This document shows positions 25,350 through 34,730 of a stretch of 64,000 bases of DNA, in pieces. The notes under the pieces were generated by a model, which saw only the letters and a list, made by a program, of their open reading frames with translations, ran no database searches and was not told the DNA's origin. This DNA comes from Winogradskyella sp. PC-19. Its GTDB lineage: Bacteria; Bacteroidota; Bacteroidia; Flavobacteriales; Flavobacteriaceae. How positions within the stretch are numbered: position 1 is the stretch's first letter; each line of letters begins with the position of its first letter. The stretch lies in contig NZ_CP019332.1 of NCBI RefSeq assembly GCF_002163855.1, positions 2,893,145 through 2,957,144 of the forward strand, written 5' to 3'. The translations under genes and the position numbers were made by a program.

Positions 25350-27756
25350 AATAGTAGTTGTACTCATTTTAGTGAGTGTTTCAGGTTTTGCCCAACAGAA
25401 AATATCTGGAATAATCACAGATGCTTCAACACAACAAAGGCTTAAAGATGTTGAAATTTATGACAAAGCTTCAGGTTTACTAACCAAAACAGATGCACAA
25501 GGTTATTATGAATTTACAACTAATAAAACGGAATTCACCCTAGTCTTTTTCTCTTTAGAATTTCAAGTTTTAGAAATTGAAGTTAATACAAATTCAGACC
25601 AGCAAATCAATAAACAACTGCAACCCATTGGCGAAACACTAACAGCAGTAGAAATCACAGCTCGGAAAGCCAAAGTTTTTGAGTTAGCACGTTTGCGAGA
25701 TGTAGAAGAAACTGCAATTTACGCAGGCAAAAAAACCGAAGTTGTTTTAGTTGACCAATCCATGGCTAATTTGGCCACCAATAATGCTAGGCAGTTGTAC
25801 AGCCAAGTCGCTGGTTTAAATATCTACCAAAATGATGATGCAGGTTTGCAATTAAATATTGGTGGACGTGGATTAGACCCAAACCGAACGGCAAATTTTA
25901 ATACACGTCAAAATGGGTACGATATTAGTGCAGATGTTTTGGGCTACCCAGAAAGTTATTATGCTCCAGCATCAGAAGGCTTAAAAGAAATTCAGGTGAT
26001 ACGTGGTGCTGCATCATTGCAATACGGTACTCAGTTTGGTGGCTTAATTAATTTTGTAATGAAAAAGCCAAATCCAAACAAACCTTTAGAAGTTATTACT
26101 AGAAATACGCTTGGGAGCTTTGGGCTTTATACAAATTTCACAAGCTTAAGTGGTACAAAAGACAAGTGGAGTTACTACACGTATTTTAACTACAAAAAAG
26201 GAGATGGGTTTCGTCCAAACTCTGAGTTTGAATCAAAAAATGTTTTTGCCCATATCGGATACCAATTTAACGACAAAACAAAGCTTACAGGCGAAATTAC
26301 TTATTTGGATTACTTAGCCCAACAAGCTGGAGGTTTAACGGATAGACAGTTTAACGAAGACCCATTTCAGAGCAATCGCGAACGTAACTGGTTTGAGGTA
26401 GATTGGCTGTTATATAACGTAAAGTTGGCGCACCAATTTTCTAAAAAGACCAATTTTACATTAAACTTCTTTGGGCTTAATGCCTCTAGAAATGCTTTAG
26501 GATTTAGAGATAGGCGAGTAGAAGCGCAAGACCCAGGAGAAGAACGCGAGTTAATCATTGGCGATTTTAATAATTACGGTTTTGAGGCACGCCTATTGAG
26601 CAAATACAAATTGTTTGAAAAAGATAATACCTTTTTAATTGGGACTAAGTTTTACAATGCCAATAACTTTCAGCAACAAGGTCCAGGTTCTGATGGCGTA
26701 AATCCCGATTTTTCTATCAGAGACGAAGAGTTTCCTAATTTTCCAAGTCAATCGCAGTTTGATTTACCTAACTTAAATGTTTCTGTTTTTGGAGAAAATA
26801 TTTTGTATGTAAATGATAAGTTCTCTATCACGCCAGGTTTTAGATTTGAATACATTAAAACACAAAGCGAAGGATTCTTTAAACGTATCAATACAGATGC
26901 TGCCGGCAACGTTATTTTTGAAGAAACTATTGTTGATAACCGCGATTTTGAACGGTCATTTGTATTGCTTGGTTTAGGATTGAGTTACAAGCCAAGCACT
27001 AATCTCGAAATCTACGGTAATATTTCACAGAATTACCGTTCGGTGACATTTTCCGATATTAATATTGTAAATCCTGCATTTTCAGTGAGTCCAGATATTA
27101 CAGATGAAGATGGATTTACGGTTGACCTAGGTTTCCGAGGTAATTTTGATAAATACGTTTCTTATGACATTGGCGCTTTTGCACTGTTTTACAACGGACG
27201 TATTGGGTTTATTCAAAAAGGATTGGACGATGGTCGTGTCGTTAGTGAACGTGGTAATGTTGGAGATGCTAGAATGTTTGGAATTGAATCTTTAGTTGAT
27301 TTCAATTTAAAAAAAGTGTTTGATTTAAATAACGATTTTAGCTTAAATGCTTTTGCAAATACGTCATTTATTACTTCAGAATATACAAGTTCTTTAGAAA
27401 ACAATGTGGAAGGAAATCGCGTAGAATTTGTGCCAGAATTAAACTTAAAAACAGGTCTTCGTTTTGGCTACAAAGATTTTATGGCAAATGTGCAGTACAC
27501 TTATTTAGGGCAGCAATTTACCGATGCGTCAAATGCTGTAAACTCCAATATAAGTGGTGTTATTGGAGAAATACCAGAGTACGATATTTTAGACTTTTCA
27601 GTAGCTTACACATACAAAAGGTTTAAACTTGAGGCTGGAGTCAATAACGTTTTAGACAATGCTTATTTTACACGCCGTGCAACAGGTTATCCAGGACCAG
27701 GAATTATTCCTTCTGCGCCACGAAATTGGTTTACGACTTTACAGATAAAGTTCTAA
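25330..27756 (+). CDS. FecA-like TonB-dependent receptor
   Basis: The 808-aa protein has a signal peptide (VSGFAQ, near residue 22), a carboxypeptidase-like domain (about 25-105: ISGIITDASTQQRLKDVEIY), a plug (about 135-245) with LQLNIGGRGLDPNRTANFNT and GLKEIQVIRGAASLQYGTQ, and a C-terminal barrel ending in Phe. The plug resembles FecA-type siderophore receptors. The gene overlaps the HTTM gene by 20 bases. Together with the imelysin and DUF4856 lipoproteins it suggests uptake of iron or an iron complex; substrate unproven. Confidence 0.92.
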   Translation: MRLKDFRIVVVLILVSVSGFAQQKISGIITDASTQQRLKDVEIYDKASGLLTKTDAQGYYEFTTNKTEFTLVFFSLEFQVLEIEVNTNSDQQINKQLQPIGETLTAVEITARKAKVFELARLRDVEETAIYAGKKTEVVLVDQSMANLATNNARQLYSQVAGLNIYQNDDAGLQLNIGGRGLDPNRTANFNTRQNGYDISADVLGYPESYYAPASEGLKEIQVIRGAASLQYGTQFGGLINFVMKKPNPNKPLEVITRNTLGSFGLYTNFTSLSGTKDKWSYYTYFNYKKGDGFRPNSEFESKNVFAHIGYQFNDKTKLTGEITYLDYLAQQAGGLTDRQFNEDPFQSNRERNWFEVDWLLYNVKLAHQFSKKTNFTLNFFGLNASRNALGFRDRRVEAQDPGEERELIIGDFNNYGFEARLLSKYKLFEKDNTFLIGTKFYNANNFQQQGPGSDGVNPDFSIRDEEFPNFPSQSQFDLPNLNVSVFGENILYVNDKFSITPGFRFEYIKTQSEGFFKRINTDAAGNVIFEETIVDNRDFERSFVLLGLGLSYKPSTNLEIYGNISQNYRSVTFSDINIVNPAFSVSPDITDEDGFTVDLGFRGNFDKYVSYDIGAFALFYNGRIGFIQKGLDDGRVVSERGNVGDARMFGIESLVDFNLKKVFDLNNDFSLNAFANTSFITSEYTSSLENNVEGNRVEFVPELNLKTGLRFGYKDFMANVQYTYLGQQFTDASNAVNSNISGVIGEIPEYDILDFSVAYTYKRFKLEAGVNNVLDNAYFTRRATGYPGPGIIPSAPRNWFTTLQIKF

Positions 27757-27775
27757 AACAGAGTTTTTTTAGAGG

Positions 27776-27802
27776 TTTGTTTTAAATCAGTCTAAATACA
27801 AA
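27776..27802. promoter_or_regulatory. Third, weaker operator-like dyad
   Basis: The sequence carries an imperfect dyad, TTTGT-TTTA then an 8-base spacer then TAAATACAAA, and shares AGTCTAAATA with the two operator candidates at 21.4 kb. It lies between the TonB receptor and the cysteine-rich gene. Confidence 0.4.
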
Positions 27803-27878
27803 AAATTGTTTTTCAATACTTTAGGTTTATTTTAAGATAATTCTTTTTTATCTTAGGAAAAATAATAAAATAAAAATT

Positions 27879-28127
27879 ATGTCTATAAGAATAGGAAACA
27901 GCTGTATTAATTGTGAAAATTTAGGTAAGAATAATCTGTGTAGTAAACACGGTGTAAAAGTTGCAAAAAACTATACATGTGATAGTTTTAATATGAAAGC
28001 AGCATTAAAAAACGACCCTAACTGCGGCAATTGCGCACGTTTTGAATCCTCAAATTGTGCAAACCCAACAAAAGCAGCACCATCTATGTTATGTTCACAC
28101 TGGGCGCCTCAGAATGCTCAAGCTTAG
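27879..28127 (+). CDS. Small protein with two cysteine-rich metal-binding modules
   Basis: The 82-aa protein contains eight cysteines arranged as two similar modules: Cys9-x2-Cys12-x8-Cys21-x12-Cys34, and Cys49-x2-Cys52-x7-Cys60-x11-Cys72. A histidine lies close to each module (His24, His74). The pattern suggests binding of zinc or an iron-sulfur centre; I do not recognise a named family. It has no signal peptide and is probably cytoplasmic. It lies 122 bases after the TonB receptor, has an operator-like dyad upstream and its own terminator, so it may be a separately transcribed member of the same regulon. Confidence 0.75.
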   Translation: MSIRIGNSCINCENLGKNNLCSKHGVKVAKNYTCDSFNMKAALKNDPNCGNCARFESSNCANPTKAAPSMLCSHWAPQNAQA

Positions 28128-28150
28128 AATGCCTAACAAAACAAATAAAG

Positions 28151-28175
28151 ACCAGCTTTTTAGGCTGGTTTTTTT
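28151..28175 (+). terminator. Terminator after the cysteine-rich gene
   Basis: Arms ACCAGC and GCTGGT with a 7-base loop and a following T run. It separates this gene from guaB. Confidence 0.85.
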
Positions 28176-28179
28176 GTGA

Positions 28180-29715
<1,536 letters not shown>

Positions 29716-29737
29716 GCTTCTATTGATATATTAGAAC

Positions 29738-29766
29738 AAAAACAGCATCCATTGGATGCTGTTTTT
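29738..29766 (+). terminator. Terminator of guaB
   Basis: Perfect 13-bp arms, core ACAGCATCC and GGATGCTGT, with a 3-base loop and a T-rich right arm. Confidence 0.88.
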
Positions 29767-29788
29767 GTTTAGCTTCGTTTAACGGTTT

Positions 29789-29892
29789 CGTATAACCGTC
29801 AGTTACGGGTTAATATACGCAGACTTTTCAGTTAAGCACTGACTTTAGCAATTCCGAGTGGATTCGGACGTAGTCGAATCCGCCGTAATTGC
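29789..29892. repeat. Hairpin-rich non-coding block
   Basis: Two dyads follow each other. Between 29789 and 29819 an imperfect pair CGTATAACC and GGGTTAATATACG faces each other. At 29848-29892 there is a longer hairpin: GCAATT outer stem, GGATTC and GAATCC inner stem, a bulged G, a GAC/GTC stem and a 3-base loop. It is richer in G and C than its surroundings and lies downstream of the 29918-30505 gene. Confidence 0.5.
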
Positions 29893-29917
29893 GGTCATAC
29901 ATTGTTGTAAACTGTGC

Positions 29918-30505
29918 TTATTCATTTATTATTGGTTCATAAGGAATTCCGAAAAGTCCATTCGATAAAGTGATTTTGAATTCTTCTTTATGTTCAATTT
30001 TTGCATAGTCATTTTTGTCCATAAATATTCCGTCAACATCATCTTCATATGATTTATCTTTGATTCTTCCACGAACTTCATATTTGTTTTCAGATTTAAT
30101 AACCCAAGGTCCAGATTCCGTTAATTCTCCATTGGTAGTTACTGTGTATGTACTCATAACGAAATTTTTATTCACAGTTTCGTTTTTAGTTATTCTGTTT
30201 GTTTTCAGAGCAATGGTCGTTAATAAGTCAGAGGTCAAACTCAAAATCAGATAGCTTGTAATTCCAATGTATCCTATGTAAATAACTTTAGACCATTTTC
30301 CACCATTAAATTCAGATTTATGAAAAGCAATTATGAAGGCTAAAACAATGGATAATAAAATTGAAATTGGTAAAATAGAACTGCGTAATTCGGATATGTC
30401 ACTCTTCAAGTATAATTCAGATTCTTTAGGTAAAAAATAAAAACTACTCAACAATGAAGTGAGAAGAAATACAATTGAAATTATTATTCTGGTTCGTCTT
30501 TTCAT
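29918..30505 (-). CDS. Hypothetical membrane protein within the repeat-bounded segment
   Basis: A 195-aa protein beginning MKRRTRIIISIVFLL, with about three membrane helices (near residues 6-25, 44-62 and 74-95) and a C-terminal soluble, charged domain. I recognise no family. The frame extends upstream to 30556 with no better start; the internal ATG at 30505 gives the natural basic-hydrophobic N-terminus. The whole gene is enclosed by the 12-bp inverted repeats and is followed by the hairpin block, so it may be a recently acquired accessory gene. Confidence 0.65.
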   Translation of the reverse strand: MKRRTRIIISIVFLLTSLLSSFYFLPKESELYLKSDISELRSSILPISILLSIVLAFIIAFHKSEFNGGKWSKVIYIGYIGITSYLILSLTSDLLTTIALKTNRITKNETVNKNFVMSTYTVTTNGELTESGPWVIKSENKYEVRGRIKDKSYEDDVDGIFMDKNDYAKIEHKEEFKITLSNGLFGIPYEPIINE

Positions 30506-30620
30506 ATTATTACCAATATTTCGTTGATAAAAAATCGTTTTAATGTTTTTTATCAATCGTTAAACGAAGTTAGTCTAAAATTTTTGGAAAGTCAACTGGC
30601 GTAATAGCGACTAAAACATA

Positions 30621-31895
30621 CTAAGAAGCTATGGTTTCTAGAGCATCCACCAAGTAGTTAATATCTTTTTTTGTGATGTAAATACCAAAAGAAATACGTA
30701 CACCGTTTAATCCATATGAGGACATCGGTCTAGTATCAATACCATAATTTTCAAACAAGCGTTTTTTGACTTCAGAAACAGGTTGCCCTATAACTTCTAA
30801 AGTTTGTATAGCACAAGATAGCTGGTCGTTTTCTGGTGTTTTTAGTTTAAATTTTGGATTGTCTTTTACTTTGTCTCTAAAGTAATGTTTAAGCGCATAA
30901 GAACGTTTTGAGATTTTATCTCCACCAATTGAATTATGAAAGGCAACAGCATCACCTAGACCTAAATATTCTGGTAAATTTCTTGTATTGTAATTTTCTA
31001 ATCGTCGTATGCTTTTGTCTTTATGACCTTTTGCAACTATCAGGGGTTTTAAATACTGCTGACTTTCTTTTTTTGCATAAAATACAGCAATTCCTTTTGG
31101 AGAAAACAACCATTTATGTGCACTAGCTGTGTAAAAGTCACACTCCAAATTTTTGAGATTAATAGTAAACATGCCAGCAGTTTGTGCACCATCAACAGCA
31201 ACCAGAATGCCTTTTTTATGTGCCATCTTACTAATTTCTTTAACAGGCATAATCATCCCATTAGTATTTACAATATGGCAGAGGTTTATCACTTTTGTTT
31301 TTGGCGTAATTGCTTTTTCATATATGGCAACAATATCATCTACTGTTTTTGGTAGTATTGGTAATTTTGGACGCACTAGCTTAATACCTTTTGTTTCTTG
31401 CCAAACTTCCCATGGGATATATGCACTGGTGTGGTCATGGTTAGATAATATAACTTCATCATCAGGTTGTAAATCCATACTTTTTGCTATGAGATTCATA
31501 CCTTCAGTAGTGTTGTGTGTAATTGCAATTTCTTCTTTATCTACTGAAAATAGATGAGCTATATTTTTACGAACGCGTTCTTTTTCGTCTTGCCATTCGC
31601 CCCACATATATCGCGAAGGAAAACCATCTAAAGTAGCTCTATAACTATTAGTAGCACCTTGAACAGACATAGGTGATGGTCCAAGAGAACCATTATTAAA
31701 ATAATAAAGGCCGTGAGCAAAATGAAACTGAGCCTTTACTGTCTCCCAAAAAGCTTCAGAATTATCATCTATATTAAAACCTTTTATTGGTTTCAGTCGC
31801 GTTTTATTATCAGCAAAAAGCTGAGGGATTACTAAGGACGCTGCTGTACCGGCAGTCAATTTTTTTATAAATGCGCGACGATTAGAAGAATTCAT
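30621..31895 (-). CDS. Class V aminotransferase-like PLP enzyme with Tat signal
   Basis: The 424-aa protein has a twin-arginine signal (NRRAFIKKL at residues 5-13, then a hydrophobic stretch), which predicts folded export. The class V fold follows: ITHNTTEGMNLIAKS, HDHTSAYIPWEVW, VDGAQTAG with the pyridine-binding Asp235, and the Schiff-base motif ASAHKWLFSPKG with Lys261. Relatives include cysteine desulfurases, selenocysteine lyases and isopenicillin N epimerase-like proteins; the substrate is not known. An exported PLP enzyme is unusual but occurs in this subfamily. Confidence 0.85.
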   Translation of the reverse strand: MNSSNRRAFIKKLTAGTAASLVIPQLFADNKTRLKPIKGFNIDDNSEAFWETVKAQFHFAHGLYYFNNGSLGPSPMSVQGATNSYRATLDGFPSRYMWGEWQDEKERVRKNIAHLFSVDKEEIAITHNTTEGMNLIAKSMDLQPDDEVILSNHDHTSAYIPWEVWQETKGIKLVRPKLPILPKTVDDIVAIYEKAITPKTKVINLCHIVNTNGMIMPVKEISKMAHKKGILVAVDGAQTAGMFTINLKNLECDFYTASAHKWLFSPKGIAVFYAKKESQQYLKPLIVAKGHKDKSIRRLENYNTRNLPEYLGLGDAVAFHNSIGGDKISKRSYALKHYFRDKVKDNPKFKLKTPENDQLSCAIQTLEVIGQPVSEVKKRLFENYGIDTRPMSSYGLNGVRISFGIYITKKDINYLVDALETIAS

Positions 31896-31984
31896 ACTTT
31901 AATTTGGTAGTAGGACTCTAATATAAGGCAAGGCTTTTAGATATTAAAACGATATGATTTTAATCTTTAAGCAATCTTGTTTAA

Positions 31985-32017
31985 ACGCAAAAAAAACCAA
32001 GGATTTCTCCTTGGTTT
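31985..32017 (-). terminator. Terminator after the lipocalin-like gene
   Basis: Perfect 10-bp arms AAACCAAGGA and TCCTTGGTTT with a TTTC loop. On the minus strand it is followed by a T run, so it ends the 32064-32480 transcript. Confidence 0.85.
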
Positions 32018-32063
32018 AAGCATCAATTATAAAGACTAATTTTTCTTTTTCATGTATTAGTAA

Positions 32064-32480
32064 TTATTCAGTGCATGATGCGTAATCGTATCCTTCTCTG
32101 AAGAGTATTATACCCACAGTACCTTCGGCGTCTACAAACTCTACGACATTACCATCGCATTTAAAGTTTAATTCTGTTCTTAGAAAATTCCCAAAATTTA
32201 AATCTATAACTAGTTCGTCTCCTTCAAAAACCCATGTGTTTGGATTTGGTATTGCTGTATCTAAAGCCCCAAATGTTCCATCTGTACTATAAATTGTATG
32301 ACGTAAGGATTGCGTAAATTCATAAAGTACTGTAGTTTCAAAACCAATAGGATTCCATCTACCAATAATTGTGTTTTCTGACATGTCTTCTTGCATAGTA
32401 TCATCATTCGATTCGCATGATGTAAAACTGATTATGCAAACTAGTAGTAACGCTTTAAAAATTTGTTTTGTGTAATTCAT
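32064..32480 (-). CDS. Lipocalin-like lipoprotein
   Basis: The 138-aa product has a lipoprotein signal (CIISFTSC, modified cysteine near residue 22) and an acidic linker, then a small beta-barrel-like domain opening with IIGRWNP, the GxW lipocalin signature, and later WVFEGDELVIDL. Lipocalin-like lipoproteins of this size are very common in Flavobacteriaceae and usually uncharacterised. It stands alone with its own terminator. Confidence 0.75.
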   Translation of the reverse strand: MNYTKQIFKALLLVCIISFTSCESNDDTMQEDMSENTIIGRWNPIGFETTVLYEFTQSLRHTIYSTDGTFGALDTAIPNPNTWVFEGDELVIDLNFGNFLRTELNFKCDGNVVEFVDAEGTVGIILFREGYDYASCTE

Positions 32481-32597
32481 AGTATCTTGATTTTAGTTCT
32501 TTGTTATAAAACATTCTAATAAGGGTTTTTCCTAGCTAATAAATAATTTATCTTTTTTTTAGGGTTTTGATATATAAGGGTTATTGTGTTTTCGTCG

Positions 32598-32605
32598 TAT
32601 CTTTG
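32598..32605 (+). promoter_or_regulatory. Candidate -7 element for carotenoid locus A
   Basis: TATCTTTG fits TAnnTTTG and lies 8 bases before the crtD-like ATG at 32614. No TTG is at the ideal distance, which suggests a weak or activated promoter. Confidence 0.35.
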
Positions 32606-32613
32606 AAAACGCT

Positions 32614-34095
32614 ATGAAACAGAAATCTGTAATTATTGTAGGTGCTGGTATTGCTGGTATATCTGCTGCAATTAGACTAAGATGTCAGGGCCACAACGTT
32701 TCGGTTTACGAAGCTAATAATTACCCAGGCGGAAAGCTTACTGCTTTTTCAGAAAATGGCTACCGTTTTGACATGGGGCCATCATTGTTTACGATGCCTC
32801 AATTTGTTGAAGACTTATTCAAAACAGCCAATACTAATATTTCAGATTATTTTCAGTACAAGAAAAAGGACGTCGTATGTAACTACTTTTATGAAGATGG
32901 GACTACGTTTTCAGCAGTATCAGACGAAGATGAGTTTGCTAAAAAAGCAGAACAGACTTTTGATATTAAAGCAGAAGACATTAAAGAATATTTTAAGCAA
33001 AGCAAAAAGAAATATGATTTAACAGCTTCGCTTTTTCTTGAAAAATCGCTTCATAAGGTGATTACTTACTTATCTAAAGGTACGCTCAAGGCCATTTTTA
33101 ATATTAATAGTTTGGATATTGATAGTACATTAGATACTTATAATTCAAAGATGTTAAAGGATAATCGTTTGGTGCAATTCTTTAACCGTTTTGCAACTTA
33201 CAATGGGTCTTCGCCTTACCAAACACCTGGTATTATGTCAATGATACCACATCTGGAACAATATTTTGGAACTTACTTTCCAAAAGGCGGAATGCACCAA
33301 ATTACTTTAAGCCTGTTTAAATTAGCAACAGATATTGGAGTAGATTTTACTTTTGATACTAAGGTTGAAGAGATTATAACTAAGAATAACAAAGTAGTTG
33401 GTGTTGGTACAAAGCTAAAAGATAAAACGATTAAAGCGGATATAGTAGTCAGCAACTCCGACGTTGTTCCAACGTATCGATACTTACTAAAAAAACATAA
33501 AGCACCCGAAAAAATATTGCAGCAACCCAGAAGTAGTTCGGCTTTAATATTTTATTGGGGAATTAAAAAAGAATTCCCACAATTAGATTTGCATAATATA
33601 TTTTTCTCCGAGGATTACAAAACAGAGTTTGATTATATTTTTAATAAAAAGAATGTTTCTGATGACCCAACAGTTTATATAAATATTACATCAAAAGAAG
33701 AAGAATCTGATGCTCCAAAAGGGCATGAAAATTGGTTTACGATGGTTAATGTACCAAGCAATATAGGGCAAGATTGGGATAAGATTATTAAAGAAACTCG
33801 AGTTAACATCATCTCTAAATTAAGCCGATTGTTGGGAGAAGATATTTCAGATTTAATTGAATTTGAGTCCATCTTAGACCCAAGGACTATTGAGTCTAGA
33901 ACACAAAGCTTTCAAGGTGCACTGTATGGCGCGTCGAGTAATAATAAATATGCTGCCTTTTTAAGACATCCAAACTTTAAATCTAGTATAAAAAATCTTT
34001 ATTTCTGTGGTGGTAGTGTTCATCCTGGTGGCGGCATTCCTTTGTGTTTGCTATCAGGGAAAATAGTTTCAGAATTAATTAAAAAAAATAATTGA
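32614..34095 (+). CDS. crtD: CrtD-type carotenoid 3,4-desaturase
   Basis: The 493-aa FAD-dependent desaturase has the dinucleotide-binding start IIVGAGIAGISAAIRL, PGGKLTAF and FDMGPSLFTMPQ, and the C-terminal FCGGSVHPGGGIPLCLLSGK. It differs clearly from the CrtI encoded at 54.2 kb and resembles the flavobacterial CrtD group, which introduces the 3',4' double bond into 1'-hydroxylated carotenoids. Its stop overlaps the start of the CruF-like gene, which performs the preceding hydration, strongly supporting this role. The ATG at 32614 is used; the frame extends to a TTG at 32584. Confidence 0.85.
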   Translation: MKQKSVIIVGAGIAGISAAIRLRCQGHNVSVYEANNYPGGKLTAFSENGYRFDMGPSLFTMPQFVEDLFKTANTNISDYFQYKKKDVVCNYFYEDGTTFSAVSDEDEFAKKAEQTFDIKAEDIKEYFKQSKKKYDLTASLFLEKSLHKVITYLSKGTLKAIFNINSLDIDSTLDTYNSKMLKDNRLVQFFNRFATYNGSSPYQTPGIMSMIPHLEQYFGTYFPKGGMHQITLSLFKLATDIGVDFTFDTKVEEIITKNNKVVGVGTKLKDKTIKADIVVSNSDVVPTYRYLLKKHKAPEKILQQPRSSSALIFYWGIKKEFPQLDLHNIFFSEDYKTEFDYIFNKKNVSDDPTVYINITSKEEESDAPKGHENWFTMVNVPSNIGQDWDKIIKETRVNIISKLSRLLGEDISDLIEFESILDPRTIESRTQSFQGALYGASSNNKYAAFLRHPNFKSSIKNLYFCGGSVHPGGGIPLCLLSGKIVSELIKKNN

Positions 34096-34730
34096 TGTTA
34101 GATAAAAAGTTTAAACGTAACTTTTCAGTATTTCTGATTTGGTTATTTATTATTTCGGGAATTTTTGGAGTGCTATCTTCAGAGTACTCAGATTGGTTTT
34201 TAGGTATGACACCTTTAAACCTATTGCTAATGTTCGTGATATTGATAGTTAATATTAAAACGTATAAAAAAGCTGTTTTTATAGCATTAAGCATTCCGTT
34301 TTTAATAGGATTTATTACTGAAGCTTTAGGTGTAAATTTTGGGTTAATCTTTGGTAGCTATGCTTATGGAGAAAATTTAGGTTATAAAGTATTTGGTGTG
34401 CCTTTAATGATATGTATCAATTGGGCTTTATTAACAGCCGTTACTGCAGATGTTGCAAAGTCTATCTCTAAAAACAAGATTTTAACTGCAGCAATAGGTG
34501 CAATTTTAATGACTGTACTAGATTTAATTTTAGAAGTATCTGCACCTCGTTTTGATTTTTGGGAATTTGATGGTGGTGTGGTACCGTTACAAAACTATTT
34601 GGGTTGGGTAGTAACTGCATTTGTTGCACATTTAGGGTATCAGTATTTTAATATAAAGACAGATAAATTTATATCTTGGCACATATTAATCTCTATCACT
34701 ATATTTTTTTCCGTGTTTTTATTCTATTAG
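34095..34730 (+). CDS. cruF: CruF-type carotenoid 1',2'-hydratase (DUF422)
   Basis: A 211-aa polytopic membrane protein with about 6-7 helices. ITEALGVNFGLIFGSYAYGENLGYK and GVPLMICINWALL are typical of the carotenoid biosynthesis (DUF422/CruF) family, as are LDLILEVSAPRFDFWEF and the loop GGVVPLQNYLGW. CruF adds water across the 1',2' bond of the acyclic end of gamma-carotene-type molecules. The ATG overlaps the crtD stop (TGATG), and the crtY ATG follows its stop with no gap, so the three genes form one tight operon. Confidence 0.88.
   Translation: MLDKKFKRNFSVFLIWLFIISGIFGVLSSEYSDWFLGMTPLNLLLMFVILIVNIKTYKKAVFIALSIPFLIGFITEALGVNFGLIFGSYAYGENLGYKVFGVPLMICINWALLTAVTADVAKSISKNKILTAAIGAILMTVLDLILEVSAPRFDFWEFDGGVVPLQNYLGWVVTAFVAHLGYQYFNIKTDKFISWHILISITIFFSVFLFY

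Larger units (their letters stand above)
29773..30569. mobile_element. Possible non-autonomous inserted segment with terminal inverted repeats
   Basis: The 12-mer CTTCGTTTAACG at 29773-29784 recurs as its exact inverted complement at 30558-30569. Directly outside both ends stands TTAG (29769-29772 and 30570-30573), as a target duplication would look. The 797-bp interior holds one membrane-protein gene and a hairpin-rich stretch. There is no transposase, so a mobile origin is inferred from the ends only. Confidence 0.4.

Noticed and set aside
29773-30569. Calling the repeat-bounded segment an integron cassette or insertion sequence
   Set aside because: No integrase or transposase is present and no recombination core site could be identified, so only a tentative mobile segment is reported.
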